Below, piece by piece: positions 22,489 through 35,005 of a DNA stretch of 64,000 nt. Made by a program: the position numbers and the translations under genes. The stretch covers positions 33,934,130-33,998,129 of the forward strand of contig NC_080050.1 of the NCBI RefSeq assembly GCF_026212465.1, written 5' to 3'. Numbering within the stretch: position 1 is the stretch's first letter; every line of letters begins with the position of its first letter. Under the pieces are notes generated by a model. That model saw only the letters and a program-made list of their open reading frames with translations. It had not been told where the DNA came from and made no database searches. Source of the DNA: Amaranthus tricolor. Its lineage: Eukaryota; Streptophyta; Magnoliopsida; Caryophyllales; Amaranthaceae.

Positions 22489-24185
22489 CGTGCAAAACAA
22501 AGCAAGTTTGGGCTACTTTATGTGCGAAAGTGCCAAAAAACCTTAAAAACACATGAAATCGCAACTTAACACGTAATTTCTATCATATGACTATTATTTT
22601 CAATTCTAACCACTTCAACACAATAATATATACCAAAAAGTGTTTTGTTCCAAATTTCGTGCAAAACATACAAAATTTAAGCTACTTTATTCGTGTAAGT
22701 GCCAAAAAAAGCTTAAAAACCCTTAAAATCACACCTATAGAACGTAATTTCGAGCATATAAAAATGATTTTAAATTCTAACAACTTCAACTTAATAATAT
22801 ATACCAAATAGTGTAGTGTGCCATGTTTCGTGCAAAACAAAGCAAGTTTGGGCTACTTTATGTGCGAAAGTGCCAAAAAAGCTTAAAAACACATCAAATC
22901 GCAACTTAACACATAATTTCTATCATATGACTATTATTTTCAATTCTAACAACTTCAACACAATAATATATACCAAAGAGTGTGTTATTCCATGTTTCGT
23001 GCAAAACAAACCAAATTTAAGCTACTTTATTCGTGTAAGTGCCAAAAAAGCTTAAAAACCCTTAAAATCACACCTTTAGCACGTAATTTCTAGCATATAA
23101 CTATCATTTTAAATTCTAACCACTTCAACACAATAATATATACCAAACAGTGTTGTGTGCCAAGTTTCCTGCAAAACAACGCAAGTTTGGGCTACTTTAT
23201 GTGCGAAAGTGCCAAAAAAGCTTATAAACACATAAAATCGCAATTTAACACGTAATTTCTATCATATGACTATTATTTTCAATTCTAACCACTGCAACAC
23301 AATAATATATACCAAAAAGTGTTTTGTTCCAAATTTCGTGCAAAACATACAAAATTTAAGCTACTTTATTCGTGTAAGTGCCAAAAAAGCTTAAAAACCC
23401 TTAAAATCACACCTTTAGCACGTAATTTCTAGCATATAACTATCATTTTAAATTCTAACCACTTCAACACAATAATATATACCAAATAGTGTTGTGTGCC
23501 AACTTTCGTGCAAAACAACGGAAGTTTGGGCTACTTTATGTGTGAAAGTGCCAAAAAAGCTTATAAACACATAAAATCGCAATTTAACACGTAATTTCTA
23601 TCATATGACTATTATTTTCAATTCTATCCACTTCAACACAATAATATATACCAAAGACTGTTTTGTTCCATGTTTCGCGCAAAACAAACCAAATTTAAGC
23701 TACTTTATTCGCGTAAGTGTAAAAAAAGCATAAAAACCATTAAAATCACACCTTTAGAACGTAATTTCTAGCATATAACTATGATTTTAAATTCTAACCA
23801 CTTCAAAACAATAATATATACCAAATAGTGTTTTGTGCCAAGTTACGTGCAAAACAAAGCAAGTTTCGGCTACTGTATGTGCGAAAGTGCCAAAAAAGCA
23901 TAAAAACACATAAAATAACAACTTAACACGTAATTTCTATCATATGACTATTATTTTTAATTCTAACCACTTCAAGACAATAATATATACCAAAGAGTGT
24001 TTTGTTCCAAATTTCGTGCAAAAAAAAACCAAATTTAAGCTACTTTATTCGTGTAAGTTCCAAAAAAGCGTAAAAACCCTTAAAATCACACCTTTAGCAC
24101 GTAATTTCAAGCATATAACTATGATTTTTAATTCTAACCACTTCAACACAATAATATATACCAAATAGTATTGTGTGCCAAGTTT
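22489..24185 (+). repeat. 10-monomer duplication, copy 1 (1697 bp)
   Basis: Ten monomers marked by acatgaaatcg, cataaaaatga, aacaacttcaac with ttaataatat, gtgtagtgtgccatg, acacataatttc and caaagactg with ttcgcgc. The same order begins again at 24186. The match holds for about 1.47 kb. The last stretch (about 23960-24185) differs from its counterpart after about 25657. Confidence 0.82.
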
Positions 24186-25372
24186 CGTGCAAAACAAAGC
24201 AAGTTTGGGCTACTTTATGTGCGAAAGTGCCAAAAAACCTTAAAAACACATGAAATCGCAACTTAACACGTAATTTCTATCATATGACTATTATTTTGAA
24301 TTCTAACCACTTCAACACAATAATATATACCAAAAAGTGTTTTGTTCCAAATTTCGTGCAAAACATACAAAATTTAAGCTACTTTATTCGTGTAAGTGCC
24401 AAAAAAGCTTAAAAACCCTTAAAATCACACCTATAGAACGTAATTTCGAGCATATAAAAATGATTTTAAATTCTAACAACTTCAACTTAATAATATATAC
24501 CAAATAGTGTAGTGTGCCATGTTTCGTGCAAAACAAAGCAAGTTTGGGCTACCTTATGTGCGAAAGTGCCAAAAAAGCTTAAAAACACATCAAATCGCAA
24601 CTTAACACATAATTTCTATCATATGACTATTATTTTCAATTCTAACAACTTCAACACAATAATATATACCAAAGAGTGTGTTATTCCATGTTTCGTGCAA
24701 AACAAACCAAATTTAAGCTACTTTATTCGTGTAAGTGCCAAAAAAGCTTAAAAACCCTTAAAATCACACCTTTAGCACGTAATTTCTAGCATATAACTAT
24801 CATTTTAAATTCTAACCACTTCAACACAATAATATATACCAAACAGTGTTGTGTGCCAAGTTTCCTGCAAAACAACGCAAGTTTGGGCTACTTTATGTGC
24901 GAAAGTGCCAAAAAAGCTTATAAACACATAAAATCGCAATTTAACACGTAATTTCTATCATATGACTATTATTTTCAATTCTAACCACTTCAACACAATA
25001 ATATATACCAAAAAGTGTTTTGTTCCAAATTTCGTGCAAAACATACAAAATTTAAGCTACTTTATTCGTGTAAGTGCCAAAAAAAGCTTAAAAACCCTTA
25101 AAATCACACCTTTAGCACGTAATTTCTAGCATATAACTATCATTTTAAATTCTAACCACTTCAACACAATAATATATACCAAATAGTGTTGAGTGCCAAC
25201 TTTCGTGCAAAACAACGGAAGTTTGGGCTACTTTATGTGCGAAAGTGCCAAAAAAGCTTATAAACACATAAAATCGCAATTTAACACGTAATTTCTATCA
25301 TATGACTATTATTTTCAATTCTATCCACTTCAACACAATAATATATACCAAAGACTGTTTTGTTCCATGTTT
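24186..25372 (+). repeat. 10-monomer duplication, copy 2 (leading into HOR III)
   Basis: Repeats the order of 22489-23676 with private variants (acatgaaatcg, gtgtagtgtgcc, aacaacttcaac). Its end overlaps the left part of HOR III: from about 24880 onward it also matches sequence 2373 bp downstream. This stretch is therefore the transition from the mosaic to HOR III. Confidence 0.78.
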
Positions 25373-25790
25373 CGCGCAAAACAAACCAAATTTAAGCTAC
25401 TTTATTCGCGTAAGTGTAAAAAAAGCATAAAAACCATTAAAATCACACCTTTAGAACGTAATTTCTAGCATATAACTATGATTTTAAATTCTAACCACTT
25501 CAAAACAATAATATATACCAAATAGTGTTTTGTGCCAAGTTACGTGCAAAACGAAGCAAGTTTCGGCTACTGTATGTGCGAAAGTGCCAAAAAAGCATAA
25601 AAACACATAAAATAACAACTTAACACGTAATTTCTATCATATGACTATTATTTTTAATTATAACCACTTCAACACAATAATATATACCAAAGAGTGTTTT
25701 GTTCCATGTTTCGTGCAAAACAAACCAAATTTAAGCTACTTTATTCGTGTAAGTGCCAAAAAAGCTTAAAAACCCTTAAAATCACACATT

Positions 25791-25806
25791 TAGAATTTAA
25801 ATTCTA
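25791..25806. repeat. Perfect 16-bp palindrome in a class B monomer (HOR III)
   Basis: TAGAATTTAAATTCTA equals its own reverse complement. It arises from the usual hairpin-type sequence tagaatgtaaattcta by a g-to-t change at the centre, and travels with cacattt in place of caccttt just before it. Confidence 0.9.
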
Positions 25807-26807
25807 GCATATAACTATGATTTTAAATTCTGACCACTTCAACACAATAATATATACGTAATAGTGTTGTGTGCTAAGTTACGTGCAAAACAACGCAAGT
25901 TTCGGCTACTTTATGTGCGAAAGTGCCAAAAAAGCTTCAAAACACATAAAATCACAACTTAACACGTCATTTCTATCATATGACAATTATTTTCAATTCT
26001 AACCACTTCAACACAATAATATATACCAAAAAGTGTTTTGTTCCAAATTTCGTGCAAAACATACCAAATTTAAGCTACTTTATTCGTGTAAGTGCCAAAA
26101 AAGCTTAAAAACCCTTAAAATCACACCTTTAGCACGTAATTTCTAGCATATAACTATAATTTTAAATTCTAACCACTTCAACACAATAATATATACCAAA
26201 TAGTGTTGTGTGCCAACTTTTGTGCAAAACAACGGAAGTTTGGGCTACTTTATGTGCGAAAGTGCCAAAAAAGTTTATAAACACATAAAATCGCAATTTA
26301 ACACGTAATTTCTATCATATGACAATTATTTTCAATTCTATCCACTTCAACACAATAATATATACCAAAGAGTGCTTTGTTCCATGTTTCGTGCAAAACA
26401 AACCTAATTTAAGCTACTTTATTCGTGTAAGTGCCAAAAAAGCTTAAAAACCCTTAGAATCACACCTTTAGAATGTAAATTCTAGCATATAACTATGATT
26501 TTAAATTCTAACCACTTCAACACAATAATATATACCAAATAGTGTTTTGTGCCAAGTTACGTGCAAAACAAAGCAAGTTTCGGCTACTGTATGTGCGAAA
26601 GTGCCAAAAAAGCATAAAAACACATAAAATAACAACTTAACACGTAATTTCTATCATATGACTATTATTTTTAATTCTAACCACTTCAACACAATAATAT
26701 ACACCAAAGAGTGTTTTGTTCCATGTTTCGTGCCAAACAAACCAAATTTAAGCTACTTTATTCGTGTAAGTGCCAAAAAAGCTTAAAAACCCTTAAAATC
26801 ACACATT

Positions 26808-26823
26808 TAGAATTTAAATTCTA
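26808..26823. repeat. Perfect 16-bp palindrome, second site in HOR III copy 1
   Basis: Same 16-bp palindrome as at 25791, exactly 1017 bp (six monomers) downstream. It therefore follows the internal 6-monomer repeat of HOR III. Confidence 0.9.
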
Positions 26824-28163
26824 GCATATAACTATGATTTTAAATTCTAACCACTTCAACACAATAATATATACCTAATAGTGTTGTGTGCCAAGTTACG
26901 TGCAAAACAACGCAAGTTTCGGCTACTTTATGTGCGAAAGTGCCAAAAAAGCTTAAAAACACATAAAATCACAACTTAACACGTAAGTTCTATCATATGA
27001 CAATTATTTTCAATTCTAACCACTTCAACATAATAATATATACCAAAAAGTGTTTTGTTCCAAATTTCGTGCAAAACATACCAAATTTAAGCTACTTTAT
27101 TCGTGTAAGTGCCAAAAAAGCTTAAAAACCCTTAAAATCACACCTTTAGCACGTAATTTCTAGCATATAACTATCATTTTAAATTCTAACCACTTCAACA
27201 CAATAATATATACCAAATAGTGTTGTGTGCCAACTTTCGTGCAAAACAACGGAAGTTTCGGCTACTTTATGTGCGAAAGTGCCAAAAAAGCTTATAAACA
27301 CATAAAATCGCAATTTAACACGTAATTTCTATCATATGACTATTATTTTCAATTCTAACCACTTCAACACAATAATATATACCAAAAAGTGTTTTGTTCC
27401 AAATTTCGTGCAAAACATACCAAATTTAAGCTACTTTATTCGTGTAAGTGCCAAAAAAGCTTAAAAACCCTTAAAATCACACCTTTAGCACGTAATTTCT
27501 AGCATATAACTATCATTTTAAATTCTAACCACTTCAACACAATAATATATACTAAATAGTGTTGTGTGCCAACTTTCGTGCAAAACAACGGAAGTTTGGG
27601 CTACTTTATGTGCGAAAGTGCCAAAAAAGCTTATAAACACATAAAATCGCAATTTAACACGTAATTTCTATCATATCACTATTATTTTCAATTCTATCCA
27701 CTTCAACACAATAATATATACCAAAGAGTGTTTTGTTCCATGTTTCGTGCAAAACAAACCAAATTTAAGCTACTTTATTCGCGTAAGTGTAAAAAAAGCA
27801 TAAAAACCATTAAAATCACTCCTTTAGAACGTAATTTCTAGCATATAACTATGATTTTAAATTCTAACCACTTCAAAACAATAATATATACCAAATAGTG
27901 TTTTGTGCCAAGTTACGTGCAAAACAAAGCAAGTTTCGGCTACTGTATGTGCGAAAGTGCCAAAAAAGCATAAAAACACATAAAATAACAACTTAACACG
28001 TAATTTCTATCATATGACTATTATTTTTAATTCTAACCACTTCAACACAATAATATATACCAAAGAGTGTTTTGTTCCATGTTTCGTGCAAAACAAACCA
28101 AATTTAAGCTACTTTATTCGTGTAAGTGCCAAAAAAGCTTAAAAACCCTTAAAATCACACATT

Positions 28164-28179
28164 TAGAATTTAAATTCTA
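28164..28179. repeat. Perfect 16-bp palindrome (HOR III copy 2, first site)
   Basis: Exact 16-bp palindrome at the HOR-equivalent position, 2373 bp after 25791. Confidence 0.9.
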
Positions 28180-29180
28180 GCATATAACTATGATTTTAAA
28201 TTCTGACCACTTCAACACAATAATATATACGTAATAGTGTTGTGTGCTAAGTTACGTGCAAAACAACGCAAGTTTCGGCTACTTTATGTGCGAAAGTGCC
28301 AAAAAAGCTTCAAAACACATAAAATCACAACTTAACACGTCATTTCTATCATATGACAATTATTTTCAATTCTAACCACTTCAACACAATAATATATACC
28401 AAAAAGTGTTTTGTTCCAAATTTCGTGCAAAACATACCAAATTTAAGCTACTTTATTCGTGTAAGTGCCAAAAAAGCTTAAAAACCCTTAAAATCACACC
28501 TTTAGCACGTAATTTCTAGCATATAACTATAATTTTAAATTCTAACCACTTCAACACAATAATATATACCAAATAGTGTTGTGTGCCAACTTTTGTGCAA
28601 AACAACGGAAGTTTGGGCTACTTTATGTGCGAAAGTGCCAAAAAAGTTTATAAACACATAAAATCGCAATTTAACACGTAATTTCTATCATATGACAATT
28701 ATTTTCAATTCTATCCACTTCAACACAATAATATATACCAAAGAGTGCTTTGTTCCATGTTTCGTGCAAAACAAACCTAATTTAAGCTACTTTATTCGTG
28801 TAAGTGCCAAAAAAGCTTAAAAACCCTTAGAATCACACCTTTAGAATGTAAATTCTAGCATATAACTATGATTTTAAATTCTAACCACTTCAACACAATA
28901 ATATATACCAAATAGTGTTTTGTGCCAAGTTACGTGCAAAACAAAGCAAGTTTCGGCTACTGTATGTGCGAAAGTGCCAAAAAAGCATAAAAACACATAA
29001 AATAACAACTTAACACGTAATTTCTATCATATGACTATTATTTTTAATTCTAACCACTTCAACACAATAATATACACCAAAGAGTGTTTTGTTCCATGTT
29101 TCGTGCCAAACAAACCAAATTTAAGCTACTTTATTCGTGTAAGTGCCAAAAAAGCTTAAAAACCCTTAAAATCACACATT

Positions 29181-29196
29181 TAGAATTTAAATTCTA
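29181..29196. repeat. Perfect 16-bp palindrome (HOR III copy 2, second site)
   Basis: Exact 16-bp palindrome, 2373 bp after the site at 26808. Confidence 0.9.
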
Positions 29197-30118
29197 GCAT
29201 ATAACTATGATTTTAAATTCTAACCACTTCAACACAATAATATATACCTAATAGTGTTGTGTGCCAAGTTACGTGCAAAACAACGCAAGTTTCGGCTACT
29301 TTATGTGCGAAAGTGCCAAAAAAGCTTAAAAACACATAAAATCACAACTTAACACGTAAGTTCTATCATATGACAATTATTTTCAATTCTAACCACTTCA
29401 ACATAATAATATATACCAAAAAGTGTTTTGTTCCAAATTTCGTGCAAAACATACCAAATTTAAGCTACTTTATTCGTGTAAGTGCCAAAAAAGCTTAAAA
29501 ACCCTTAAAATCACACCTTTAGCACGTAATTTCTAGCATATAACTATCATTTTAAATTCTAACCACTTCAACACAATAATATATACCAAATAGTGTTGTG
29601 TGCCAACTTTCGTGCAAAACAACGGAAGTTTCGGCTACTTTATGTGCGAAAGTGCCAAAAAAGCTTATAAACACATAAAATCGCAATTTAACACGTAATT
29701 TCTATCATATGACTATTATTTTCAATTCTAACCACTTCAACACAATAATATATACCAAAAAGTGTTTTGTTCCAAATTTCGTGCAAAACATACCAAATTT
29801 AAGCTACTTTATTCGTGTAAGTGCCAAAAAAGCTTAAAAACCCTTAAAATCACACCTTTAGCACGTAATTTCTAGCATATAACTATCATTTTAAATTCTA
29901 ACCACTTCAACACAATAATATATACTAAATAGTGTTGTGTGCCAACTTTCGTGCAAAACAACGGAAGTTTGGGCTACTTTATGTGCGAAAGTGCCAAAAA
30001 AGCTTATAAACACATAAAATCGCAATTTAACACGTAATTTCTATCATATCACTATTATTTTCAATTCTATCCACTTCAACACAATAATATATACCAAAGA
30101 GTGTTTTGTTCCATGTTT

Positions 30119-31091
30119 CGTGCAAAACAAACCAAATTTAAGCTACTTTATTCGCGTAAGTGTAAAAAAAGCATAAAAACCATTAAAATCACTCCTTTAG
30201 AACGTAATTTCTAGCATATAACTATGATTTTAAATTCTAACCACTTCAAAACAATAATATATACCAAATAGTGTTTTGTGCCAAGTTACGTGCAAAACAA
30301 AGCAAGTTTCGGCTACTGTATGTGCGAAAGTGCCAAAAAAGCATAAAAACACATAAAATAACAACTTAACACGTAATTTCTATCATATGACTATTATTTT
30401 TAATTCTAACCACTTCAACACAATAATATATACCAAAGAGTGTTTTGTTCCATGTTTCGTGCAAAACAAACCAAATTTAAGCTACTTTATTCGTGTAAGT
30501 GCCAAAAAAGCTTAAAAACCCTTAAAATCACACATTTAGAATTTAAATTCTAGCATATAACTATGATTTTAAATTCTAACCACTTCAACACAATAATATA
30601 TACCTAATAGTGTTGTGTGCCAAGTTACGTGCAAAACAACGCAAGTTTCGGCTACTTTATGTGTGAAAGTGCCAAAAAAAGCTTAAAAACACATAAAATC
30701 ACAACTTAACACGTAAGTTCTATCATATGACAATTATTTTCAATTCTAACCACTTCAACACAATAATATATACCAAAAAGTGTTTTGTTCCAAATTTCTT
30801 GCAAAACACACCAAATTTAAGCTACTTTATTCGTGTAAGTGCCAAAAAAGCTTAAAAACCCTTAAAATCACACCTTTAGCACGTAATTTCTAGCATATAA
30901 CTATCATTTTAAATTCTAACCACTTCAACACAATAATATATACTAAATAGTGTTGTGTGCCAACTTTCGTGCAAAACAACGGAAGTTTGGGCTACTTTAT
31001 GTGCGAAAGTGCCAAAAAAGCTTATAAACACATAAAATCGCAATTTAACACGTAATTTCTATCATATCACTATTATTTTCAATTCTATCCA
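30119..31091 (+). repeat. HOR III copy 3, rearranged and cut by gap 1
   Basis: Starts as a third copy (gcataaaaaccattaaaatcactcc at the expected offset). From about 30560 it switches to the part of the unit carrying cctaatag and acgtaagttc, skipping six monomers (30708 matches 29351 at offset 1357). It then skips a further dimer (tactaaatag at 30941 matches 29923). It ends in the middle of an A monomer at the N run. Confidence 0.8.
30537..30552. repeat. Perfect 16-bp palindrome (HOR III copy 3)
   Basis: Exact 16-bp palindrome, 2373 bp after 28164. It is the last one before gap 1. Confidence 0.9.
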
Positions 31092-31191
31092 NNNNNNNNN
31101 NNNNNNNNNNNNNNNNNNNNNNNNNNNNNNNNNNNNNNNNNNNNNNNNNNNNNNNNNNNNNNNNNNNNNNNNNNNNNNNNNNNNNNNNNNN
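31092..31191. other. Assembly gap of exactly 100 N
   Basis: A run of 100 N. A round 100 is the usual placeholder for a gap of unknown size, so the true distance is unknown. Left flank: class A tail in HOR III phase (ttctatcca). Right flank: mid class A monomer in HOR IV phase (cgtaatttc, then attgtaacc). The HOR family changes across it. Confidence 0.97.
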
Positions 31192-33480
31192 CGTAATTTC
31201 TATCATATGACTATTATTTTCAATTGTAACCACTTCAAAACAATAATATATACAAAAGAGTGTTTTGTTCCAAAGTTCGTGCAAAACATACCAAATTTAA
31301 GCTACTTTATTTGTGTAAGTGCCAAAAAAGCTTAAAAACCCTTAAAATCACACCTTTAGCACGTACTTTCTAGAATATAACTATCATTTTAAATTCTAAC
31401 CACTTCAACACAATAATATATACCAAATAGTGTTGTGTGCCAAGTTTCCTGCAAAACAACGCAAGTTTGGGCTACTTTATGTGCGAAAGTGCCAAAAAAG
31501 CATAAAAACACATAAAATCGCAACTTAACACATGATTTCTGTCATATGAGTATTCTTTTCAATTCTAACCACTTCAACACAATAATATATACCAAAAAGT
31601 GTTTTGTTCCAAATTTGGTGCAAAACATACCAAATTTAAGCTACTTGATTCGTGTAAGTGCCAAAAAAGCTTAAAAATCCTTAAAATCACACCTTTAGCA
31701 CGTAATTTCTAGCATACAACTATCATTTTAAGTTCTAACCACTTCAACACAATAATATATACCAAATAGTGTTGTGTGCCAACTTTCGTGCAAAACAATG
31801 CAAGTTTGGGCTACTTTATGTGCGAAAGTGCCAAAAATGCTTAAAAACACATAAAATCGCAATTTAACACGTAATTTCTATCATCTGACTATTATTTTAA
31901 ATTCTAACCACTTCAACACAATAATATATACCAAACAGTGTTTTGTACTATGTTTCGTGCAAAACAAACCTAATTTAAGCTATCTTATTCATGTAAGTGC
32001 CAAAAATGCTTAAAAACCCTTAAAATCACACCTTTAGCACGTAATTTCTAGCATATAACTATCATTTTAAATTCTAACCACTTCAACACAATAATATGTA
32101 CCAAATAGTGTTGTGTGACAACTTTAGTGAAAAACAACGCAAGTTTGTGCTATTTTATGTGCGAAAGTGCCAAAAAAGCATAAAAACACATAAAATCGCA
32201 ATTTAACACGCAATTTCAATCATATGACTATTATTTTCAATTCTAACCACTTCAACAAAATAATATATACCAAAGAGTGTTTTGTTCCATGTTTCATGCA
32301 AAACAAACCAAATTTAAGCTACTTTATTCGTGTAAGTGCCAAAAAAGCTTAAAAACACATAAAATCACAACTTAACACGTAATTTCTATCATATGACTAC
32401 TATTATCAATTCTAACCACTTCAAAACAATAATATATACCAAAGAGTGTTTTGTTCCATGTTACATGCAAAACAAACCAAATTTAAGCTACTTTATTCGT
32501 GTAAGTGCCAAAAAAGCTTAAAAACCCTTAAAATCACACCTTTAGCACGTAATTTCTAGCATATAACTATCATTTTAAATTCTAACCACTTCAACACAAT
32601 AATATATACCAAATAGTGTTGTGTGACAACTTTAGTGAAAAACAACGCAAGTTTGTGCTACTTTATGTGCGAAAGTGCCAAAAAAGCATAAAAACACATA
32701 AAATCGCAATTTAACACGCAATTACAATCATATGACTATTATTTTGAATTCTAACCACTTCAACACAATAATATATACCAAAGAGTGTTTTGTTCCATGT
32801 TTCATGCAAAACAAACCAAATTTAAGCTACTTTATTAGTGTAAGTGCCAAAAAAGCTTAAAAACACATAAAATCACAACTTAACACGTAATTTCTATCAT
32901 ATGACTACTATTTTCAATTCTAACCACTTCAAAACAATAATATATACCAAAGAGTGTTTTGTTCCATGTTACATGCAAAACAAACCAAATTTAAGCTACT
33001 TTATTCGTGTAAGTGCCAAAAAAAGCTTAAAAACCCTTAAAATCCCACCTTTAGCACGTAATTTCTAGCATATAACTATCATTTTAAATTCTAACCACTT
33101 CAACACAATAATATATACCAAATAGTGTTGTGTGGCAAGTTTCCTGCAAAACAACGCAAGTTTGGGCTACTTTATATGCGAAAGTGCCAAAAAAGCATGA
33201 AAACACATAAAATCGCAACTTAACACGTAATTTCTGTAATATGACTATTATTTTCAATTCTAACCACTTCAACACAATAATATATACCAAAGAGTGTTTT
33301 GTTCCAAATTTCGTACAAAACAAACCAAATTTAAGCTACTTTATTCGTGTAAGTGCCAAAAAGCATAAAAACTCTTAAAATCACACCTTTAGCACGTATT
33401 TTCTAGCATATAACTATGATTTTAAATTCTAACTACTTCAACACAATAATATATACCAAATAGTGTTGTGTGCCAAGTTT
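31192..33480 (+). repeat. HOR IV copy 1 (14-monomer unit, first monomer cut by the gap)
   Basis: Begins in the second half of unit monomer a (attgtaacc, cttcaaaac, caaaagagtg) and then runs through all the following monomers of the 14-monomer HOR IV. The same point in the next copy is at 33564, an offset of 2372 bp. Slightly more variant than later copies, for example tattcttttc near 31552. Confidence 0.88.
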
Positions 33481-34497
33481 CGTGCAAAACAAAGCAAGTT
33501 TGGGCTACTTTATGTGCGAAAGTGCCAAAAAAGTTTAAAAACACATAAATTCGCAACTTAACACGTAATTTCTATCATATGACTATTATTTTCAATTGTA
33601 ACCACTTCAAAACAATAATATATACAAAAGAGTGTTTTGTTCCAAAGTTCGTGCAAAACATACCAAATGTAAGCTACTTTATTTGTGTAAGTGCCAAAAA
33701 AGCTTAAAAACCCTTAAAATCACACCTTTAGCACGTACTTTCTAGAATATAACTATCATTTTAAATTCTAACCACTTCAACACAATAATATATACCAAAT
33801 AGTGTTGTGTGCCAAGTTTCCTGCAAAACAACGCAAGTTTGGGCTACTTTATGTGCGAAAGTGCCAAAAAAGCATAAAAACACATAAAATTGCAACTTAA
33901 CACATAATTTCTGTCATATGAGTATTATTTTCAATTCTAACCACTTCAACACAATAATATATACCAAAAAGTGTTTTGTTCCAAATTTGGTGCAAAACAT
34001 ACCAAATTTAAGCTACTTGATTCGTGTAAGTGCCAAAAAAGCTTAAAAATCCTTAAAATCACACCTTTAGCACGTAATTTCTAGCATACAACTATCATTT
34101 TAAGTTCTAACCACTTCAACACAATAATATATACCAAATAGTGTTGTGTGCCAACTTTCGTGCAAAACAATGCAAGTTTGGGCTACTTTATGTGCGAAAG
34201 TGCCAAAAATGCTTAAAAACACATAAAATCGCAATTTAACACGTAATTTCTATCATCTGACTATTATTTTAAATTCTAACCACTTCAACACAATAATATA
34301 TACCAAACAGTGTTTTGTACTATGTTTCGTGCAAAACAAACCTAATTTAAGCTATCTTATTCATGTAAGTGCCAAAAATGCTTAAAAACCCTTAAAATCA
34401 CACCTTTAGCACGTAATTTCTAGCATATAACTATCATTTTAAATTCTAACCACTTCAACACAATAATATGTACCAAATAGTGTTGTGTGACAACTTT

Positions 34498-35005
34498 AGT
34501 GAAAAACAACGCAAGTTTGTGCTATTTTATGTGCGAAAGTGCCAAAAAAGCATAAAAACACATAAAATCGCAATTTAACACGCAATTTCAATCATATGAC
34601 TATTATTTTCAATTCTAACCACTTCAACACAATAATATATACCAAAGAGTGTTTTGTTCCATGTTTCATGCAAAACAAACCAAATTTAAGCTACTTTATT
34701 CGTGTAAGTGCCAAAAAAGCTTAAAAACACATAAAATCACAACTTAGCACGTAATTTCTATCATATGACTACTATTATCAATTCTAACCACTTCAAAACA
34801 ATAATATATACCAAAGAGTGTTTTGTTCCATGTTACATGCAAAACAAACCAAATTTAAGCTACTTTATTCGTGTAAGTGCCAAAAAAGCTTAAAAACCCT
34901 TAAAATCACACCTTTAGCACGTAATTTCTAGCATATAACTATCATTTTAAATTCTAACCACTTCAACACAATAATATATACCAAATAGTGTTGTGTGACA
35001 ACTTT
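34498..35005 (+). repeat. Trimer sub-repeat g-h-i inside HOR IV (508 bp)
   Basis: Three monomers (A starting agtgaaaaac, a B/A chimera at 34667-34835, then B starting catgcaaaac) that are duplicated immediately downstream at 35006-35513 at an offset of 508 bp. The two versions differ at fixed sites (tgctatttt against tgctacttt, acgcaatttc against acgcaattac, attatcaattc against attttcaattc) that recur in every HOR IV copy, so the trimer duplication predates amplification of the HOR. Confidence 0.85.
34667..34835 (+). repeat. Chimeric monomer B/A (HOR IV monomer h)
   Basis: Front catgcaaaacaaacc with ttattcgtgtaag (class B), then gcttaaaaacacat, catatgactactatt and cttcaaaac (class A back). 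The junction lies in the same shared A-rich block as in HOR I, but the flanking variants differ. It recurs in each HOR IV copy and in HOR V derivatives. Confidence 0.85.

Larger units (their letters stand above)
25373..27745 (+). repeat. HOR III copy 1 (14 monomers, 2373 bp)
   Basis: Fourteen monomers in pure B-A alternation (seven dimers). Markers include gcataaaaaccattaaaatc, the 16-bp palindrome after cacat, tgaccacttc with tatacgtaatag and gtgctaag, acgtcatttc, gagtgctttg, cgtgccaaac and acgtaagttc. Inside the unit a roughly 6-monomer block recurs at an offset of 1017 bp (aatagtgttttgtgcc at 25521 and 26538). Confidence 0.88.
27746..30118 (+). repeat. HOR III copy 2 (14 monomers, 2373 bp)
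   Basis: Same 14 monomers with exactly the same total length as copy 1 and all its markers (tgaccacttc at 28204, gtgctaag, acgtcatttc, gagtgctttg, cgtgccaaac). Copies 1 and 2 are nearly identical, so this HOR was amplified recently. Confidence 0.9.
1..31091 (+). repeat. Satellite array, segment 1 (169/170-bp monomers, A/B dimers)
   Basis: Continuous head-to-tail satellite up to the first gap. Monomers of 169 bp (class A) and 170 bp (class B) alternate to give a 339-bp dimer, for example A at 1853-2021, B at 2022-2191 and the next A at 2192. Every monomer lies in the same orientation. I saw no unrelated insertion, transposon end, microsatellite expansion or gene. The organisation (nucleosome-scale monomer, dimeric alternation, several HOR families) is typical of eukaryotic centromeric or pericentromeric satellites. 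That role is inferred, since no sequence feature proves kinetochore binding. The + strand label is only the orientation in which I describe the monomer. Confidence 0.97.

Noticed and set aside
31045..31284. Reverse-strand open frame spanning gap 1
   Set aside because: It exists only because the 100 N are read as unknown residues; the gap length is a placeholder.
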